DNA from: Candolleomyces eurysporus | Lineage: Eukaryota; Basidiomycota; Agaricomycetes; Agaricales; Psathyrellaceae | Assembly: GCA_027579435.1 (NCBI GenBank) | Contig: JANBPK010001271.1 | Coordinates: forward strand, 1-37,864 | Direction: 5' to 3' | DNA: 37,864 bases | Shown here: piece by piece, positions 32,317 through 37,864 of the stretch | Position numbering within the stretch: the stretch's first letter is position 1 | Layout of the letters: each line of letters begins with the position of its first letter | Made by a program: the position numbers and the translations under genes | The notes under the pieces: model-generated | What the model was told of the DNA's origin: nothing | Database searches by the model: none | The model's input: only the letters and a program-made list of their open reading frames with translations

Positions 32317-35300
32317 CTACCAATCTGGCCAGAGCTCGGATAGACTGGAAGTATCTTCCTCCGGCGCATCTTTATGCTTCATCCAGCGATCCGGAACCTA
32401 AGGAGATTCAGTAAATTACCCTATCCGGTATTATTAACACCTACCAGAGGGAAATATCGCTCCATTGCGCTGAGGAATCGCTGCCTGTACTGCCTCGGTG
32501 TCACGATGGTAGGCTCGCCTTTGCCAGCACCACCCAGGAATGTGGATTCTTTAACCCAGCTTTCCAGTTTCTTGTCCCAGGTGTAGGTCCTGATGTAGTC
32601 TGGAGATCCATGAATAATTGGTTGTAATTTCGTCACACGTGCGACACTCACCCACTATCCCTAGAACGAGTTCATTGTTCTTGCTGTCAACCTGTCCGGG
32701 GTGTTAGAGGTGCGAAAGCTTCCATTCCTTCAGATGCTTACCCCGCAGACAAGAGAGTAGTCCATGACATTGATATCCGCCAAGAACTTGCTGTCGTTGT
32801 AAAGAGCCCCACGCAAAATGCGCTTGGAATGCTCTCGGAGGTAAAATGGATTGGTATGGGCGGCTGGGAAGACAATGTCAATATGCAATCAACATCCAAT
32901 CGCGGGAAAGTCGTCAAGAACATACCTTCAACAAGATTCTCATCTAACAGCACTTCATTTTCCTGACCTGTCGGTTGTACGTGACGGTTCCTTGTCGAGC
33001 CTTTGAGATCGTAGATCTGCAGAGAAGCGGGTAAGCTGGAGAAGGAGAGAAAATCAACAGAGTGATACAGACCCTCGCGAATCGCCTATTGTAAAACAGA
33101 TTTTCCATCACGAGAAGATTCATCTGGGTGGACTTAGACTTTCCAGAACCACGATCCTTGCCAGTGCGCTTGAACGTCAGTTTGTAGCAGCCAAACACCT
33201 TGGCAAGCAATGTCGGTCGCTGGGGGCAGAAGAGGCTCTCATTAGCAAGGGATACCTCAGCTGTTCTGAAACGACTTACATTTCCAGCAACAGCAAACGA
33301 CATGTAGTCAAAGTAAGCTGGGGCAAAGGTTTCCATAGTCTGCAACTCTGGTTTGGACAGCTCTTTCGCGATGAAACGGTCATCTGGAGCAGGGTCAGTT
33401 TGGTTCGTGGCTCACAGCGTCAAAGACCTCACCTTGAGTCTTCAGGAAAGCAGACCCCGACTTCCCTCCGCCAGCCTTCCATTTGACACACCGAGCGAGA
33501 GATTCTACGATGCTCTTCTCACAGTCAAACATCCTGCGAATTGCATCGAACTGTTCTGGGTAGAGCACAGTGCAACTGATAGTCAGACCACCACTTTCGA
33601 AGGCTGTAAAAGGGGACATCAGCCATTTGGAAGTCATGGACCAAAAAAAACATACTGATTGCCCAGGGAAGCTTGGATGAGAATGATCGTGGATCTTCAG
33701 TGGGGTCAATGGACTCTACAGCGTCGACGTTCACAACACCCCACGTCGAAGTTGACTCAGCAACCGATCCATCATCTGGCATGAAGGCTTCAGTGCCCTC
33801 GAGCAACGTAGGATCTGCCTTTCCGGTTTTTTGCTTATCCGCTCTAGATCTAGCCAGCATTTCACGATACTGGGGGGNAACTAAAAATAAGGCCGTTTAG
33901 ATCGATGCTACGACGATGTCGGAAAGACGATAGCACTTACTTCAGCGCCAGGGCAATAATAGACGTTGGCTCGTCAAGACGAACAACCATATCAGAGTCT
34001 CGGAAAATGTGCTCTGGATCTCCGAAAGGATCATCGAACTGATGAGGTTGCTGAGGCCACAGCCCAGACAGAGCCTTCAAAATTGAAATACGCTGGTCTG
34101 CACCAAGCTCAGAGTCGGACATCGACATTGGGGGTGTGAGTGCAGGCTCGTTCTTCGACTTGATTGGCTGCAAGAACGGCGAAGGAGGGATAGTTGCAAC
34201 ATCCTGTGCCGGCGGGACAGTCAGTTCCTGGCTAGCCCCAGGTTCATCAGCTGTCGTAGACGCAGTCGATGGTGTAGTCACTTCTGAGGCTGGTGTTTCC
34301 GGTACTGGGGTGTCTGGTTCTTCAGTGGTGGCTGAACCTTGAGGTTGTTCGACCTCGTCCACGGGAGATTTGGGGGGTGGGTTTGGCGGCAGCTCCTCTT
34401 CCATGCCATCGCCCTCATCATCAGCCTCGCTTGAGTCCGAACTTTCAGATTCATCTTCATCCCGTATAGCATCCTTTATGCTGTCCAAAACCTCCACCTT
34501 TGCCCTTGCCGACGCAACTGGCCGCGCTCGTTTACCTCCAAGCCTAAGGACGGTATACTTGCTCTTCGCACGGTCGGCATCGCGTCCCAAGCGTTCAAAG
34601 TGCTTCGCGATGTTGGAGACTTTATTGCCTGGCGTAGTTGGCATCGGTCTGCGGAGCGAAGATTTTGACGGCGCAACCGACGGGGTTCGCGAGGGCAACT
34701 TGTCCTTTGCAAAGCTTGGAACGCGTATTTTGCTAGGTCGCTCCCTAGGCAAACGTCTTGTTGGTGAAGACTGCCGACTCGGCACTTCCTTGTGTTTCGA
34801 CTTCGAATACGAGGACCTTTTGTCAGGCGAGGGCCTCCCAGATGAAGAAACCTGAGCTTCGAAACCACCCGCAGCTCCGGAAGTCAGCCGGCGGGAACGA
34901 GGAAGTCGAGGAGCAACGTTAGCGGCGTATCCTTGCTCGAAATCCGACGTCGAGGGTTTCCTAGCGATGAGGTGTTTCGTTCGATTCCGAGGACCAGTCC
35001 GACGCGGGATGGATGATGTGGGGTACTCTTGCTCGCTTTCGGACATTGTATTAGACCTTGGCGGAAACGCGGTCTTCGTCAACTCCTGGACTCCCTGAGG
35101 AGGAATGTAATCGGAGTACTTCCTAACCAGCTCTGCTACATTTGGTTGCGACGGCTGCGTTCGTCGAGGTAGGCGTGACAATCTTGAAACGGGAACTTCG
35201 GTGGCAGGGAGATCAGGGACTTGCTGTACCGTTTCATGTGTTAGCAGTGCTCTGGTCGAGAATCAATAGAAAAGTTCTCACCAGCTTACGAGCCTTGACG

Positions 35301-37864
35301 GTCCCGCGTGGGGCATTGTTCTGAGCTGCTCCGATCGTAGAATCGCTGTCAGGATCGGAGTCCTGTCTCTCTGACTCCGCCTTGTCGGCATCGCTCTCTT
35401 TGATCTCTGCGGAGGGTGTTGCAGGAGTGTCTGCCTGAGATGGGGTGTCTGCCTGGGATGGAGTGTCACTAGAAGGTGCGTCTGATGCAGTCACCTCTGA
35501 CAAAGATACCTCCACCACAGGTAATGGGAGTTTCTCATTGATCTCTTCAGGTTTCTTCTCCAGCTCGCTGCTCTTCGTCAGAGTACTCTCCGACTCCGAA
35601 ACATCCGATGCTGAGGATGCAAACGAATCTCCAGTCCCTCGCCTTGGCTTGATAGGACCCTCCTCCGCTTCAGACACGTTGGAAGAATGGAAGTGGGAAT
35701 CACTGAATGCACCAGTGAGATCGTACTTCAACATAGCCCGCATCGAACCAAACGCCGACGTCCGTTTGCTCGACCTCGAATCCGTCTGACTCGCTCTAAG
35801 TCTAGGCAACTTGTCAAAGTCCATTTGCCACGCGACAATCTTGTCCTGACGATAGGCATGCACCTGGTTGAGAGCCAAAGTATCCGTCAACGCCGACTCC
35901 TTGTAGATCTTGTTGATCAACCGAATCACGTCTCCCCGCTCGACCTCTGCTTTTCCGATGAGTGTGTTGATCTCGTTGAGCAACCGCGCGTCCGATTCTT
36001 CGTCGCCAGTGGAGGCCTCGATTGCGTACTTCTTCAAATCATCGATTAGCCCACTATACCACCGGTTGTTCCGTTGATGGAGTAGATTGAATTCCCGATT
36101 CTTGATTTCGAGCTGCGTCTCAGGGCGAACATGGATGCGGAATGGGGGAAAGACAAGTTCTTGAAGGGTGATAGGATCTGTCTGGAATCGGATGGTCATC
36201 CCTTTGCTCGCAAAGAATCGAACATGGTGCTGATAGATGTTATGCTGACATCCCGCTCCGGAGACAAGCTTGACATCCGCTGGATAAAAGTACGCTTCCA
36301 GGAACTTGGAAAACGAGTACCGCAAAACTTCCTCTGAAACAGGGATCAACGGTGTTGCCCCTCCGCATTTGCGACAGACGGTCCAAGTGGCGACAAGTTC
36401 TGGTGGATAGTAAGCCGACCGCCCCGACTTCACGTTGACGATCTGCTTGTCCCACTGCTCGACGAAGAAGAAAATGCGCGTTGAGTTGTGCACAAAAACC
36501 TTGCCGTGGCGAGCGAGGGGCTGATTGCAGGCCTTGCCTTGGCAAATCGCTTTGGGATCCAGGAACTGCACGAGGGTGTCTGCAACCGACTTCTCGATGA
36601 ACTGCCCGAGCGTCAAATCGTTCTCGCCATAGAAGGTGAGATACCGCAGGGTCGGAGGGAAACAAGGTCGATTGGTTTCCAACCCATCCACAGGAATGGT
36701 GTACTCCCGCCAGCTGATGCACTGATACTTCTCCACCACGAAATCGTCCCTGTTCTTGCGAAGGTACCACTCCCAAATCCTCCGATGCTCCTCGTGCTTC
36801 GACTTGACCAAGCTGTACCGACTTTGGAGAGTGATATCGTCGACGGTCTTCAAAGGAGCCTTCTCTTCCGGTTCGACTGCTGGGGCGCTCAGAAGGCTGA
36901 TGGTGGGGACCGCAGAGTTCATGGGAGGGAAATACGATTCCCCTTCTTCCATAGGACCCGGGGAACGGAACATGGGATATGAATCATCCGCAAGAGGGGT
37001 AGCCGCGAGGCGCGAGGAAGGCAGAGCCTCGATTTGCGCACTGATATCTTCCGGTTCGAGCGACGCCTGCTCTTGCTGCTGTTCGAGATCATGAACGGTG
37101 GTAATGACAGTTGCTGGCGTAACGGTAGCTTCTTGCTGATGCTTCACTTGGATCTGCTCCTCGGAACGAATCACTTCATCCTCCCAAGCACGCTTTGAAG
37201 CGATCAGCTCGTCATCCAGGTCCTTCATTTGCTGAATAGGGTAGGGCGCCGGGAAACGCAGAGTAGCCGATACAGATAAAAAGGTCTTCTGGTATGGCTC
37301 CAAAGCATCCTCTATCCGCTTGCTCAACCGCTTCTGCTCAGCTTCTTCATCCACAACTTCAGGTTCCTTCTCGTCTTCGTCGGGCTCGACAGGCTCAATC
37401 TTGGCTCTACTGGTAGCGGCCGGTTTCACAATGCTGGTGGTGGACAGGGATAATGGAAGGGAAGGTAAAGAGTGATTGGACGAATGCCTATGATTGCCAT
37501 TGGCTGGCGTCGCTTCAAGATCGATGACGGTGTCCTTCCAAAGGTGAAACTCGAGCTTGAGATTTCGCACAATGAAGATGAGGAAGCGAGTGACTTTCTT
37601 GATCTTCCGCAACGTCTCGATATTTCCACCACGCAGGAGGATCGTGCACCCCATATCTGGAGAACATCCCTCAAATCGCATGTAGGTCTTTCTTTGGCCA
37701 GGGATGAGGTGATGGTCGAAGGTCTGGATCTNGAGACGACAGTGACCAAGCCGAGGTTCCAATGCGAGTTTGTCCATCGACGAGAAGACGTCTCCTTGAG
37801 TCATCCTTGCAATTGTATGAATGGCGGAAGGCTTGACCGTCCGAGCAACTGCAATGTTGTGTTT
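32317..37864 (-). CDS. FAB1: 1-phosphatidylinositol-3-phosphate 5-kinase (Fab1/PIKfyve), 5' end outside the window
   Basis: The enzyme makes PI(3,5)P2 on vacuole/endosome membranes. Eleven exons are visible: 37864-35282 (open at the edge), 35223-33941, 33880-33656, 33603-33433, 33383-33280, 33219-33073, 33016-32926, 32863-32742, 32691-32652, 32599-32445 and 32397-32317. In order come the end of the CCT-chaperonin-like domain ([38 protein letters not shown]), the Cys/His-rich domain ([30 protein letters not shown]), a long Ser/Pro-rich linker, and the C-terminal lipid kinase with [12 protein letters not shown], the Lys motif [29 protein letters not shown] and [12 protein letters not shown]. 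Only the FYVE end would be missing. The N at 33878 is an extra base: skipping it gives [13 protein letters not shown] and restores phase. The N at 37732 is a real unread base. Confidence 0.95.
35424..35467 (-). repeat. FAB1: 18-bp coding tandem repeat in the FAB1 linker
   Basis: Two and a half units of an 18-bp repeat encode [15 protein letters not shown] within the disordered linker between the Cys-rich and kinase domains. It keeps the frame, so copy number could vary between strains without harm. Confidence 0.7.

Overview
The window is nuclear DNA from a filamentous basidiomycete, most likely an Agaricomycete. Three things point there. Genes are densely packed and split by many short introns, mostly 47-67 nt, with GT-AG ends and CTNAY-like branch sites. 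There is a NACHT NTPase of the type expanded in mushroom-forming fungi. The housekeeping proteins (G-beta, Fab1/PIKfyve, USP39/Sad1, Rsm22, mitochondrial uL1, Nvj2/TEX2) read as fungal orthologues. No bacterial operon, tRNA, rRNA, CRISPR array or transposon was recognised. Nearly every gene model had to be assembled from several exons by eye.

Layout, left to right. A partial unidentified gene (minus) runs off the left edge. Next is an NLR-like NACHT NTPase (minus, 3657-1532). Divergent from it is a four-exon unidentified fungal gene (plus, 4376-5349). Then come an ER-contact-site lipid-transfer protein with TM, PH and SMP domains (plus, 5724-9214), a 2.1-kb poorly resolved spacer with many Ns, and a large Ser/Pro-rich protein with a conserved C-terminal helical tail (plus, 11359-15326; its frame is broken around 12.6-12.8 kb). 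A golgin-like coiled-coil protein (minus, 18693-15726) and the heterotrimeric G-protein beta subunit (minus, 20412-19144) follow. The stretch 20.4-26.1 kb is a looser region. It holds two tiny double-stranded-RNA-binding-domain genes with the same exon architecture (plus, 23010-23415 and 24906-25392) and a 61-residue single-pass membrane protein gene (plus, 25785-26084). The right third is housekeeping: USP39/Sad1 (minus, 28167-26200) divergent from Rsm22 (plus, 28458-30719), which converges on mitochondrial ribosomal protein L1 (minus, 32037-31021), then the 3' part of FAB1/PIKfyve (minus, 37864-32317).

Functional links are loose, as is usual in fungi. Rsm22 and uL1m both serve the mitochondrial ribosome. 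Nvj2/TEX2, the golgin and Fab1 all act on membranes and lipids. The G-beta subunit would serve nutrient or pheromone signalling. The most unusual content is the pair of about 75-residue, dsRBD-only genes. Each opens with a 10-nt coding exon and a 24-nt second exon, and one uses a GC-AG intron.

Sequence quality matters for reading this window. At three places a single N beside a homopolymer is an extra base that breaks a gene (2267, 12804, 33878). A C7 run at 30503-30509 breaks Rsm22 by one base, and an A5 run at 711-715 may break the first gene. These look like base-calling or assembly errors in working genes, not pseudogenes.
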